64,000 nt of DNA, taken from Scilla litardierei. Its lineage: Eukaryota; Streptophyta; Magnoliopsida; Asparagales; Asparagaceae. The notes under the pieces are model-generated. The model searched no databases, was not told the DNA's origin, and saw nothing but the letters and a program-made list of their open reading frames with translations. The DNA lies in contig CM061136.1 in the NCBI GenBank assembly GCA_030789695.1, forward strand, positions 132,835,584 to 132,899,583, given 5' to 3'. This document shows, piece by piece, positions 12,640 to 22,141 of this stretch (positions within the stretch are counted from its first letter, which is position 1; each line of letters begins with the position of its first letter). Both the position numbers and the translations under genes were made by a program.

Positions 12640-13488
12640 GCGCCTTGCATCGACGCTCAATATGACAACATGATGGATGATTAACTCTCAATAACATGAG
12701 TTGCAACTCGATCGCCTGCTGCTCTTCCATCTTCCTCCTCAGTATTACATCCTGCTGATTGTTGTACAACATCCTTCCACTCGCTTCATGAAAACCAAAA
12801 AGTTCACTTTTTCAGGAAACTAAAACTGGGAAAAAAGAGAAGAAAAATAGAATCAAGAAATCATACCCAGTTGTTGGAGATCATATTGGTCTCTAGAATC
12901 CAACCTAGTGGGAGTAGTGCACCCAGAAAAATCGATCCTTTCTCCCTGCAGTTGCTTCCTGCGAAAAAAAGCTACAATTTTTAGAAGCTGAACAAAAACA
13001 ACATGGGCATCAAACGCTAAAGAAAGAAAAGAGATAGTGCATGTACTTGCCGGGGAGTTTTCCCTTCTCTTAACATTGCTTGACCAGGACTCTGGCATCG
13101 CAAAAAAATGAGGGTTCCCATTGGCCAAGATGATCTTCAATGTCTCTGGGTATACCAATGTCACAAACCCAAACATTCTCTTCTGCTGGTATGTGATTCT
13201 CACATCCTAAACTGGCCTGTACATACTGCAAATACAATAAAAATCAAATCTTTAAAACAAAATTGCTACTTATGTTTCAAACAAATGTGCAGATGAACAA
13301 ATCCTAACCCGAAGTAGTAGGAGACATCTTCTTCTCTAAAAGTAGAATCCGCCGGAAATGTCAGATAGATCTGCCTCGATCCCGGATTTGCCATCCCGGT
13401 GAAATCGGCCATCTCCATCCTCGGTTGACATATAAACTTACAGTTCTCATTCTCAAGCATCAACTCCGTGGCTGCAACAGCCGCAACC
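12640..13488 (-). pseudogene. Captured CCCH zinc-finger/RRM protein gene fragment (four exons with introns)
   Basis: Four minus-strand exons can be read with splice-like borders. Exon A (13309-13488) gives [20 protein letters not shown], the start of an RRM. Exon B (13047-13225) gives [20 protein letters not shown] and, one base out of frame, [10 protein letters not shown]. Exon C (12867-12958) gives GERIDFSGC and [13 protein letters not shown]. Exon D (about 12640-12783) gives GRMLYNNQQDVILRRKMEEQ. The order and motifs match plant CCCH-type zinc-finger proteins with an RRM (Arabidopsis C3H46/C3H53 class). The CCCH fingers themselves are not seen. An in-frame TAG in exon B, an indel in a T run and a TAA make it a pseudogene. 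Retained introns show capture from genomic DNA, not from mRNA. Confidence 0.82.
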
Positions 13489-13829
13489 CTGTAAATAAAA
13501 AAAAAACCAAATTGACTAATTTTTCTCACAACCCATCATTAAATCTTAGCCCTGTAAATAAGAAAACTGTGCTCGGATTTGCGATCGGATCGAAGAAACC
13601 GACGAACTAGACAAAGAACACTGCGCCGAAGGCGAAGCAATCGAAGAAAACTGTGCTTAGATTTGAGGTAGGCTCGAAGAAATCGACGAAAACTCGGAAA
13701 AAAAAAATCGACGAAACTCAAAGGAGGTTGCACGGGGAAGAAATCAACGAAATAGACGAAGCAATAGACAAAACAGATGATGAAATCTAAGCCTTGGGGA
13801 GGGTTTGTATGCGAGTGGTTCTATCGGTT
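13489..13829. other. T1 segment next to the captured gene, with a local duplication
   Basis: No gene is readable. An imperfect tandem duplication of about 85 bp is seen, with related starts near 13566 and 13650 (ACTGTGCT..GGATTTG then GAAGAAA..CGACGAA). It could be the 5' untranslated part of the captured gene, since it lies just upstream of exon A on the minus strand. Confidence 0.4.
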
Positions 13830-14186
13830 TCGAACCGCTACAACTGCAGATGATTTCTAGCGGTTCCGACCCGCAAGAAATAAATTTCTAGCGGTTCGAA
13901 CCCTCCACAATAACATACCTCATAACTAATTTTTTACCTTTGGAAAAAGAGTATTATTATTTTATCTTTTTCAGTGGTTTAGAACCGCTAGAACGAAAAA
14001 TTCTACCGCGAATTCTTCCCGCGGTTTCCTCATTAATTTTTTTTTGCATATTTTGATGGTTTCAAACCATGACAATGTATTTCTTTCGTTCTGGCGGGTC
14101 GAAACCGCTACAAACATATATATTATTGGCGGTTTTTTGAACCGCTACTAATGTAACCGCCATAAATGCCCCTCTCTTTTCTAGTG
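13830..14186. repeat. Right subterminal repeats of T1
   Basis: About seven copies of the GCGGTTnnnAACCGC palindrome, some degenerate, occur near 13834, 13859, 13894, 13974, 14059, 14095 and 14131. They precede the terminal CTAGTG and mirror the left end. Confidence 0.78.
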
Positions 14187-14189
14187 TCT

Positions 14190-14555
14190 TTGCCCACCAC
14201 CACCATTACTTCCTTGCCTACCACTACCGTTGACCCACCACTTCCATCTCCTACTGATGATCTTCCACCACCTTTCACCTCTATCACCACCGCCTACTCG
14301 CGTTACAAGAAACAAGTTGTCGTGCGAGCAAAATCATTACCCCCGCCCTCTTCATCTGTCACCGTATCCCTACCACCCTCCGTTACCACTGACACCCACC
14401 CATCATTCACATCCCCACCGAGCCCACCCGTGCACGATCTCCATCTCTTTCTCCAGTTCTTCGCACACCCGTCACCTCTCCCACACATTCTCCTGACCAC
14501 ACCCCTCCACTCTCTTCCGAGGAGGACGAGGAGCCTTCTGCTCCTGCATCTTGAT
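14190..14555 (+). pseudogene. Athila-type ORF of G1, C-terminal part
   Basis: Downstream of T1 the Pro/Thr/Ser-rich tail continues (SLPTTTVDPPLPSPTDDLPP, KKQVVVRAKSLPPPSSS). After a frame change it ends in an acidic SSEEDEEPSAPAS followed by TGA at 14553-14555. Low-complexity, proline-rich tails ending in acidic residues are common in this protein class. It belongs with the fragment at 6925-8540. Confidence 0.5.
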
Positions 14556-14919
14556 TTCCTTTTTTCTGATTTTTCCCTAGCCAGTTTTTCTGATTCATCA
14601 TGATCATATCTTTTTCAGGCATTTCATGAGAGCAACTTGAGGGAGACCTATATTTTGTGTTTATGCTCGTGTCATGTGTGTTTGCCGTGTGCTTGTCTTT
14701 TATTTTTGTACTTGTGTGCTTGTGTGTGTCTTTTGTCTAGTCCATGTCGGTCTTTATTTTCTTTATTTTTCTGAGTCTTGTTTTCTGTGTTCTTCATGTT
14801 TTTCCGTTTCTTTGTCCGTGCGTACTTCCCTCCCATCGTTCGTTGCCCTCCCGCACTTCATCCTATTGCATTGAGGACAATGCAATGTTCAGCTTTAGGG
14901 AGTCGCATTATGTGCGTCA
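14556..14919 (+). other. G1 3' block with conserved Athila motif
   Basis: This is non-coding. A T-rich stretch is followed by ATTGCATTGAGGACAATG and a purine-rich TTTAGGGAG at 14866-14902. The same TTGAGGACAATG..AAGTTGGGGGGA block occurs in G4 on the minus strand (44961-44994), marking both as Athila relatives. Bases 14915-14919 are the CGTCA target copy of C2. Confidence 0.6.
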
Positions 14920-15524
14920 TGTTGGATATGGAAGACGTTAGTACACCCTTGTAGGGGATGTACGAGGGAATACGGACCTCGAACGTCGCGTACACGAAGT
15001 CGTGTGCAAAGGGAATATGTTCCCTTGCGGAGAGGATCTCTAGAATGATGGGAAAGTCGCATTATATGTGCATAAGTGCATGCGACATATGGCTAATAAA
15101 GGGGTAATATCTTAAGCTTATGTTGTACCATGCATATGGTACAACTTAAGCTTATAATATGTCATGTACGATGGTACACCTTAGTTAAATTGTTCCAAAG
15201 GAACAATTACTCCTAAAATAACTACCTTGGGGGCTATAAATAAGACCCAAGGGTTAGCCATTTACTTACACTTTTGCATGGCATTCTTGCATGCATTTCA
15301 TTCTAGCGAAGCTCTGCCGAAATCCTTCCTCTCTCTTTATCCAAGTTCTTAATCTAAAAGTAGAGATTTAGATTGTGGATTTAGTAGCCTTACTCCGTTC
15401 GTGAGAAGACTCGATCCGTCGTGGCAAATCCGAAGGCGAAGTTCTGTGACTACCGTGCCGCATACGCAAGCGTAAGTCTCAACTTCATTTATCGATCCTA
15501 ACTCTGTTTTGGCAGGATCCTACA
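14920..15524 (+). repeat. 5' LTR of C2 (605 bp)
   Basis: It runs from TGTTGGATATGG to GGATCCTACA and is followed directly by the primer site. It is nearly identical to 22155-22759; the differences I see fall near 15164, 15194 and 15439-15452. Confidence 0.93.
15112..15242 (+). promoter_or_regulatory. C2 LTR promoter with long inverted repeats
   Basis: A TATA box (CTATAAATA, 15234-15242) is preceded by two inverted repeats. One spans 15112-15155 with arms such as GTTGTACCAT..ATGGTACAAC nested in TAAGCTTA. The other lies at about 15189-15209, AATTGTTCC-AAA-GGAACAATT. The same layout recurs in the 3' LTR at 22347-22391, where the second repeat has one mismatch. Confidence 0.65.
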
Positions 15525-15525
15525 T

Positions 15526-15539
15526 TGGTATCAGAGCCA
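15526..15539 (+). other. tRNA-Met primer binding site of C2
   Basis: TGGTATCAGAGCCA lies one base after the LTR end and is complementary to the initiator tRNA-Met 3' end. It defines the LTR boundary and the start of the leader. Confidence 0.92.
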
Positions 15540-16069
15540 TACGGGTTCGCCCCGGTCAAACCGCCGCCCCGTCGAAACTATGAACGAGTCGTTGTCTTTT
15601 TCACGAATGGGTATCCTACCATTACGGATATGGTAGGAATGCTTCGTGACGGAGAGAACGCAGCGGTTGTTCTTTTCACGTTAGGGTCTCCTATCATTAC
15701 GGATATGGTAGGAACTCTCCGTGACGGGAAGAACCGACCGTTCATGTAGTATGTTATTTTTCATTTTTGGCACACGGCCATTAGAAAATAACCACTTTCT
15801 CGACGAACGGGTGCTTCATCGAGGAAGATGATGGAAGTTATCTCCATCGGAGAAGATGGATTTTGGTGCATGTGCACCATGGCCAAATGGGCTATGGAGG
15901 CCATGCACACCCCCTCCCCATGCGGAGGGGGTTGGCTACGGCCAATAACCACCGCGACCACCCCATCAAGGGGGAGGAGTGCATGCGGCCACCCCATGAA
16001 AGGGGAGACCGGCCATGGCCAAAGAGCCATGGCCGGTCAAGGCCAATAAGCCATGGCTGGGCCATGGCC
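15540..16069 (+). other. C2 leader, proximal part
   Basis: This is non-coding between the primer site and the minisatellite. It contains an imperfect repeat of about 85 bp: CGAATGGGTATCCTACCATT..GACGGAGAG at 15603-15658 and TTAGGGTCTCCTATCATT..GACGGGAAG at 15681-15731. It grades into GGCC-rich sequence. Short open frames here lack any family signature. Confidence 0.5.
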
Positions 16070-16400
16070 GGCCGCCGCCCTGGCCGAGGCCAGGGCAGGG
16101 GCCCTGGCCCCGGTCAGGGGCCTGGCCGCCCTGGCAGAGGCCAGGGCGGGGGCCCTAGCCCTGGCCAGGGGCCTGGCCGCCCTGGCAGAGGCCAGGGCAG
16201 AGCCCTGGCCTCAGGCCAGGGCCTGGCCGCCCTGGCAGAGGCCAGGGCGGGGGCCCCGGCCCCGGCCAGGGGCCTGGCCGCCCTGGCAGAGGCCAGGGCG
16301 GGGGCCCCGGCCTCCGGCCAGGGGCCTGGCCGCCCTGGCAGAGGCCAGGGCCTGGCCAGCCCTGGCCTCGGCCAGGGCCTGGCCAATGGCCGGCCCTGGC
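16070..16400 (+). repeat. GGCC-rich 51 bp minisatellite in the C2 leader
   Basis: Five tandem units of about 51 bp are visible, each built of GAGGCCAGGGC..CCTGGCC..GGCCAGGGGCC..CGCCCTGGCA. A partial unit follows, then diverged GGCC-rich sequence to about 16480. Because 51 is divisible by three, all frames on both strands stay open. The long Gly/Pro/Ala/Arg-rich open frames here are a by-product, not proteins. The units can fold on themselves through TGGCCA-type palindromes. Confidence 0.85.
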
Positions 16401-16493
16401 CGCTGCCAGGGCCACGGTCGGCCCTGGCAGCGGTCAGGGCCTGGCCGTGGGCCGGACTGATCGGCACTGGCCGGGAGTGATTCAGACCAATTT

Positions 16494-16531
16494 TTTGGTC
16501 GACCAATTTGGGTGTTTTGGTCGACCAATTC
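16494..16531 (+). repeat. TTGGTCGACCAA palindrome pair in the C2 leader
   Basis: Two copies of TTGGTCGACCAATT lie about 20 bp apart. The identical 12-base palindrome is repeated in the LTR of the unrelated C4 element (35643-35787). It may be a shared protein-binding site or the trace of recombination between families. Confidence 0.6.
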
Positions 16532-16894
16532 GGCAAAAGGCCTTGGTCGAACATGAATCTGCCGACTAGCCCATACGGGGCCAAACGACAGTCGTCTGAG
16601 CCAAAATTCTCTCATACGGGGGGAAACGCCTGGATCCATACAGGAGCCAACGACGATAGTTTGCAGAAAAATCCCCAAAAGGGGGATCCGACCTTGGCAC
16701 GGCTACGACTCATTCCTGACAAATGGTCAGGAAGTACAGAATATTTCACTAGTATCATAAGGGTACTAAGTTGAAATATACATTTTTTTTGAAAAATACG
16801 TTTTCATACGTTTTGAAAAATACGTTTTCAAAAAAAAATGCTTTTCCGCTGCAAAGTACTATAAGAGTACTAACATTTGATAAAGTGAGGGAGA

Positions 16895-16969
16895 AATATT
16901 GAAAGTTACTCTAGATGGAGATTGGAAACATAGTGACCTTTCCGATTCTAGAGTAACATCTTCAATATT
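16895..16969 (+). other. Leader hairpin, copy 1
   Basis: The outer arms AATATTGAA (16895-16903) and TTCAATATT (16961-16969) pair exactly. The inner arms GTTACTCTAGA (16905-16915) and TCTAGAGTAAC (16947-16957) pair exactly. An apical stem ATTGGAAA with TTTCCGAT (16921-16946) closes the structure with one G-U pair. A short AGTACT-ATAAG-AGTACT hairpin lies just upstream (16856-16872). Confidence 0.75.
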
Positions 16970-17177
16970 TTTCGAAAGTAACTTATCAAATTATGAATAT
17001 CATTCCAAGTGGGAGTTGATTTTAGATATCATTCCAAGTGGGAGTTGATTTTAGAACTATCCATATGGGATATTCTATTATCATTTCAAGTGGGAATTAT
17101 ATCTGAAAAATACGTTTTCAAACTCGTTTTCCGCTGCTAGTACTATAAGAGTACTATTGTTTGATAAGTGATGGAGG

Positions 17178-17252
17178 AATATTGAAGGTTGTTCTAGATG
17201 GTGATTGGAATCGAAGAGACCTTTTCGATTCTAGAACAACATCTTCAATATT
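17178..17252 (+). other. Leader hairpin, copy 2 with compensatory changes
   Basis: The same fold recurs 283 bp downstream. Outer arms are AATATTGAA (17178-17186) and TTCAATATT (17244-17252). Inner arms are GTTGTTCTAGA (17188-17198) and TCTAGAACAAC (17230-17240). Relative to copy 1, two stem positions changed on both strands (A-T to G-C and C-G to T-A), so pairing is kept. The AGTACT-ATAAG-AGTACT hairpin is also repeated upstream (about 17140-17157). Confidence 0.78.
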
Positions 17253-17427
17253 TTTCGAAAGTAACTTATCAAATATAATATAATTCCAAGTGGGATTTGA
17301 ATTTTTAGAACTATCCAAATGGGATATTCTATTATCATTTCAAGTGGGAGTTATATTTTAAGAATTTTTATGCAATGTTTTGATCAAACCTTCGGTTTTG
17401 TGTCTTTTGCAGCATTTTAAAAGTAAA

Positions 17428-18354
17428 ATGTCTTCCGCTTCAAAGAATATCGTCGCTGAGTTAAACAGAGGTGAAAAACTCAACGGCGATAATTACAAAC
17501 TTTGGTCCATCAAGATACAATACGTTTTAGAGGAGCAAGAAGTGCTTAAAACTCTAAAGAACGTAATGATTGAACCCGAGTTGGGCACTACGGCCCAACA
17601 CAGACGAGACAAGGAAGCTTTTGATGCTTGGTCTCGGAAGAATAAGATAGCACGCATTACGTTATTAAGCAGTATGGCTGATGACATAATGCGCATCTTC
17701 CGGGAACATGACTTAGCCATGGACATATGGTCCAAGCTTGAGGAGAAGTTTGGTGGCACATCGGTGTCCAAACTTCGAGCCTTGACTATAAGATTTGATT
17801 CATATAAGAAATGTCCAGATCATTCCATGGGGAAACATCTGCGACATATGGCGAATCTAATCTCAGAGTTAAAGGATGCAGGTCATGTGCTCACAGATGA
17901 GCAACAAATCCAAGCAGTCATACGTTCCCTACCAAATGGGTGGGATCAGATGAAGATGCATCTCACTCATAATGAGAGCATCAAGACCTTCAACGATGTT
18001 TCCAAGCACCTCGAATTAGAGGAAGAGCGGCTTGCGGCTGCCAAGCCAAGTGCAGAAGTGCACATGGTTGCTAGTTCCTCACACAGGGGAAAGAAACGTA
18101 AAGGTCGTTCGAAGTCTTCTAATGAACGTAATAAGCAACCTGAGTCTACCAAGGAACCCAAACATAAGGGTGGGCACAAGAAATGGCACAAGAAGAAAGA
18201 CTTGAAAAGGATCAAGTGCTTCAAGTGCAACAAGCTCGGTCACTATGCTCGTTCGTGTACGAGTGGAAGTGACGAGGTAACTTGTAATACTAGTTACATA
18301 TGTGTTTCTAGTTCAATATTTCTTGTGGAATCTAATCCATTTTGGGATAATTGA
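17428..18354 (+). CDS. C2 gag polyprotein (UBN2/DUF4219 type, CCHC)
   Basis: An open frame of 308 codons runs from the ATG at 17428, chosen because the frame upstream has no earlier ATG. Near residue 15 is LNGDNYKLWSIKIQYVLEE, typical of the DUF4219 start. The UBN2 core follows (IWSKLEEKFGG, LRALTIRFDSYK, IQAVIRSLPNGWDQMK). A basic linker precedes the zinc knuckle CFKCNKLGHYARSC (CX2CX4HX4C) near residues 270-283. Gag packages element RNA into particles. This is the only C2 ORF that looks intact, which fits a copy that may still supply Gag. Protease begins in the +1 frame overlapping its end, so a gag-pol fusion would need a frameshift. Confidence 0.85.
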   Translation: MSSASKNIVAELNRGEKLNGDNYKLWSIKIQYVLEEQEVLKTLKNVMIEPELGTTAQHRRDKEAFDAWSRKNKIARITLLSSMADDIMRIFREHDLAMDIWSKLEEKFGGTSVSKLRALTIRFDSYKKCPDHSMGKHLRHMANLISELKDAGHVLTDEQQIQAVIRSLPNGWDQMKMHLTHNESIKTFNDVSKHLELEEERLAAAKPSAEVHMVASSSHRGKKRKGRSKSSNERNKQPESTKEPKHKGGHKKWHKKKDLKRIKCFKCNKLGHYARSCTSGSDEVTCNTSYICVSSSIFLVESNPFWDN

Positions 18355-18697
18355 TTCAGGTGCCACCAACCACATAACAAGGGACAGACGGTCCTTCGTG
18401 GAGTATCACCGGATACCCCAAGGAATGAAGTGGATCAATGTAGGAAACAACACACGTGTTGAAGTGAAAGGCGTTGGGACTCGCAAGCTAGTCTTGGACA
18501 ACGGCCGCACTCTCCTACTTCATGATGTTCTCTTCATTCCATATATTCAAAAGAATATTAAAACGGTGGTCAATTTAATGGGTCTTGGTTATAGTTGGTT
18601 CCTTCATGATTGTAATATGGACCTATTTTGTAATAATTCCTTTATTGGTACTGGGTTTGTATTTCAAAGGATTTATTGTAATAAGTACAATGTATGA
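18302..18697 (+). pseudogene. C2 pol: aspartic protease
   Basis: The translation shows GIIDSGATNHIT, the DSG active site of copia protease. WINVGNNTRVEVKGVGT and LHDVLFIPYIQKNI follow, the usual flap and C-terminal blocks. It lies in the +1 frame relative to gag. After the IP..KN block the expected LSVxxL motif is replaced by TVVNLMGLG, then the frame ends at 18697 and the next domain continues in another frame. Confidence 0.8.
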
Positions 18698-19559
18698 TTC
18701 CTCATGTAATGAAAATTTCCTTGTGACAAATTCTTTGACTAATGAGTCTAATATAATTTGTTGGCATGCAAGGCTTGGTCATATTGGACCAACGTGTATG
18801 GATAGACTTGCCAAACGTGGCCTTCTATCCAATGTTTCAAAGGTTGAAATGTCAACCTGCGAACATTGCCTTGTGAGGAAATCTTATCGCAAGCCGTTTG
18901 GAACCGGCACAAGGGCCGAGATTCCATTACAGCTTATCCATTCGGACATATGTGGTCCGATGAATGTCAAGACAAGACGCGGGAAGTCCTATTTCATCAC
19001 TTTTATTGATGATTTCACCCGATTCGGTCATATCTATTTGATATCCCACAAAAAGTGAAAGCATTAAACCTGCTTTAAAAACTATATGAGTTTAGTGGAG
19101 AATCAATTAGATCGCAAGATTAAGGTCGTGCGAACCGATAGGGGCGGTGAATATCAATCAACAAGTTTAAAGGAACTTTGTGATGAAAAAGGCATAGTAC
19201 ATCAGGTAACTATGCCTTATACTCCTCAACAAATTGGTGTTGCAGAAAGGAGGAACAGGACTTTAATGAAAAAAATGGTCCGTTCAATGATGGCGCAAGC
19301 TAACTTGCCAATCACCTTTTGGGGTGATGCATTATTGACGACCGCTTTCATTTTGAACCGCGTACCCTCGAAATCAGTTAGCTCCACTCCTTATGAGTTG
19401 TGGAACCAAAGGTCTCCTGACTTAAACATTTTGAAACCTTGGGGTTGTGCATCCTACGCACATATTTCCTCCCATAAGTATGGCAAACTTGGGCCAAGGG
19501 GAAGGAAATGTATCTTTATACGATACGCAGAAAACTCCAAAGGTTATGTTTTTTGTTAG
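18698..19559 (+). pseudogene. C2 pol: GAG-pre-integrase and integrase (frameshifted)
   Basis: The zinc-binding region CWHARLGHIG..CEHCLVRKSYRKPF is followed by the integrase core: HSDICGPM (first Asp), FITFIDDFTRFGHIYLI, TDRGGEYQS (second Asp) and PQQIGVAERRNRTLM (Glu). The usual PQQNG reads PQQIG. A one-base insertion in an A run near 19050 causes a stop at 19056-19058 before the frame reopens at about 19086. The C-terminal block WGCASYAHI..KLGPRGRKCIFI ends at a TAG at 19557-19559; the continuation lies in another frame. Confidence 0.85.
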
Positions 19560-21141
19560 TCAGGAAGACAATGGTGGGCTAATTGAGTTTGAGTCGAGGG
19601 ATGTCACTTTCTAGGAAAACGAGTTTCCAAGACAGGGCGAGATAAGTCAGGACTTATCTCTATTTGAGATTTATGATCAAGAAGGATTATCTCATTCGAG
19701 TGGGAGAATTCTTGGTGAAGAAGAAAATACGTTTCAAACTTCACCAATGAATGATACGAATGATACTAATCCTATTCCATACGGGAATAATGATCCAAGT
19801 GGGAGCATTTCTAACGACATTCCAAATGGGAGTGATATTAGAATTGATCTAAATTCAAGTCAACAAGGACTTGAAGAATCTCAAATACGACGTAGTAGTC
19901 GTACAAGGTTGGCTCCTCTAAGTTTTGAGGATGAATTTTTGCAAAACTTTATGACTTTACTACAAGATGATGACGAACCTGCTACTTTCAAACAGGCCGT
20001 ATCATGCCCTGCAAAAGACAAATGGATGGAAGCGATGAAGGAGGAATTGAAATCCATGAAAATTAACCAAGTCTGGGACTTAGTTAACTTACCCAGAGGA
20101 CATAGAGCAATTGGGAACAAATGGGTTCTCAAGATCAAGCATAAGGCTGATGGCTCTATAGATAGATATAAAGCTCGCCTTGTCGCGAAAGGTTTTACGC
20201 AACAGGAAGGGATAGACTACGAAGAGACCTTATCACCTGTTGTGTGTTTTACCTCGATTCGCCTGATTCTGGCAATGGTAGCTTGCTTATACCTCGAATT
20301 ACATCAGATAGATGTAAAGACTGCCTTTCTCAATAGAGAATTGGACGAGGAGATCTATATGGAACAACCAACAGGGTTTGTAAAAGAAGGAAACGAACAT
20401 AAGGTTTGTAAACTTCGTAAGTCCATATATGGTCTTAAATAATCCTCGAGGCAATGGTATATACGATTTCAAGAAGTTGTCTTATCAAATGGATTTTCCA
20501 TGCTTGATGAAGATAACTACGTATATATCAAGAGGATTAAAAGCAAGCATGTTAACCAGAAATGACAAGGGCTTTGTGATGAATATCAAGGCTTGACTTT
20601 CATCAGTTTTGAGATGAAAGACATGGGGAAGCCACATATATCCTTGGAATTAAGATTTCAAGGAATCTTCGAAGAAACTTCTTTCTCTTTCACAAGAGAC
20701 TTATTTAAAGAAGGTTCTAAAACGGTTTAATATGTAGGACTGCAAGTCCAATTGATACTCCTATAAGCAGATGCGATAATTTATATCTGAAATCATGTCC
20801 AAAGAACCAAAAGGAAAAGGAAATTATGGAAAAAGTTCCATATTCCAGTGCAGTTGATAGTCTTATGTACGCTATGATGCATACAAGACCGGACATCTGT
20901 TTTACCGTTGGAATGGTAAGTCGTTACCAATCCAACCCAGGGCAAGAACACTGGAAAGCGGTTAAGAGGATAATATAGTATCTTAAAGGAACTGCAGATT
21001 TGCAAAAGACTATGATAAAACCAAGAAGGTAGACATAAGGTACATATCTACGCATGAGATGATAGAGGATCAGCTTACGAAAGCGATCCCCAGAAATGTG
21101 TTTTATAAACACTTATCATCCCAAGGATTGCGTAAGAGCTG
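19560..21141 (+). pseudogene. C2 pol: reverse transcriptase and RNase H remnants (YVDD deleted)
   Basis: The open part (19747-20442) has RRSSRTRLAPLSFEDEF, WMEAMKEELKSM, NKWVLKIKHKADGSIDRYKA, RLVAKGFTQQEG, LHQIDVKTAFLNRELDEE and SIYGLK, where TAA replaces the Gln codon of GLKQ. The frame continues with SSRQWYIRFQEVVLSNGFSM and NYVYIKR. It then jumps to a scrambled FEMKDMGK block, so the region with the catalytic YVDD aspartates is missing. Later remnants include SLMYAMMHTRPDICFTVGMV (20840-20915) and a final STHEMIEDQLTKAI (21048-21090) from RNase H. The copy cannot make an active enzyme. Confidence 0.85.
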
Positions 21142-22141
21142 AGTTGTACCAATATATATTCCCATGTCTAAGAAAGATCAAATTTAATAAAAGAATAAGT
21201 TCTTTTTCAAACATTGCATATGAATCTCTTGAGAAATGTTTGTGTACATTTTTGAAATCTCAGCTGAATTCTAGTATGTCAGACAGATTGAGGTTGGCTC
21301 TCTCACATGAGCAACCGCCTTATTCTATCAGACGAATAGAATAGAGATGAGACCTGTTTAAAGTCAAAATCATCAGACGGATGATTTAGAGTCATGACTT
21401 AAACAAAATGGTCGCATGAAAGATCTGCATCATATGGATGCTTACAGAAGATCTAAGAGGATTTTTGAAATCTCATCTGTCTAAATGCGGGATGTGAGTC
21501 CAAATGATTATTTGAGTAGAAAAAGGGACTCAAAGTCAGACATTGTGGTGTCTGATCATCATCCTTACAACATCATTGAGACATACACTCCCTGGGAAAG
21601 GAGCGATGTTGTAATACGTGTTCATACCACGTATGCATTTCGACCACTGCGTTAATAGCAATAGTGTTTGCTATTATGTGAGACTCAAAGGCCATATGGG
21701 TCTTAACACTTACCCTCAAGGACTCCAATTGGTTCCTTTAGATTTGACGAGATGATCGCTATCTTAGCGTGTTGCTAATGGGCTATGGTAATTCGGCTCG
21801 GCGGGGCACGTTAGAAAAGCGAATCAAGTCAAGATCAGAAGGTTCGCAAGAAGAGGAAGATTGATTTCATATTCACATTTGGACTTTAATGATTCAAAGC
21901 TGGCCAGCCAATTGTGATCCAGATGGGATTCAATTGTTGAATATAAAGTATAAGAAATGTGAAGAAATAATCTAGGGTAAAGCATGCGTTGAACTACTCA
22001 ACTTTGCACCTTCGAGGTCGTTGTGTATCTCTAACAAGTGCACAACAACAGACTCTACGCACATGACGGTCGCACGGTCTATTTCTCGATATGATAGATG
22101 AAAGAACTAAGAGAAAGACGTTCTCTTACAATCCCCTCAAG
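21142..22141 (+). other. C2 3' non-coding region
   Basis: This is about 1 kb between the last RNase H remnant and the purine tract. Only short random open frames occur. A small inverted repeat (TTATTCTAT..ATAGAATAG) is visible at 21321-21345. Nothing else was recognised. Confidence 0.5.

Larger units (their letters stand above)
8541..14186. mobile_element. CACTA DNA transposon T1, non-autonomous, carrying host gene fragments
   Basis: The element begins CACTACAAGAAGGGCAAAT and ends with the inverse CTTTTCTAGTG. The inner termini also match (TGGCGG and GGGCA blocks). It is flanked by the 3 bp duplication TCT at 8538-8540 and 14187-14189, and removing it restores a continuous Pro/Thr-rich frame of G1. 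Both ends carry many GCGGTT..AACCGC subterminal motifs. No transposase-like ORF is readable inside. It contains exons of a CCCH/RRM gene, so it is a Pack-CACTA mobilised by another element's transposase. Confidence 0.9.

Noticed and set aside
14166..14603. A 145-codon Pro/Ser-rich ORF starting inside the CACTA end
   Set aside because: Its start lies within T1, so it is not a native gene. The 3' part is the tail of the interrupted G1 ORF.
15863..16584. Long Gly/Pro/Ala/Arg-rich open frames on both strands
   Set aside because: They come from a GC-rich 51 bp tandem repeat (a multiple of three) without stop codons in any frame. There is no start context, homology or codon signal.
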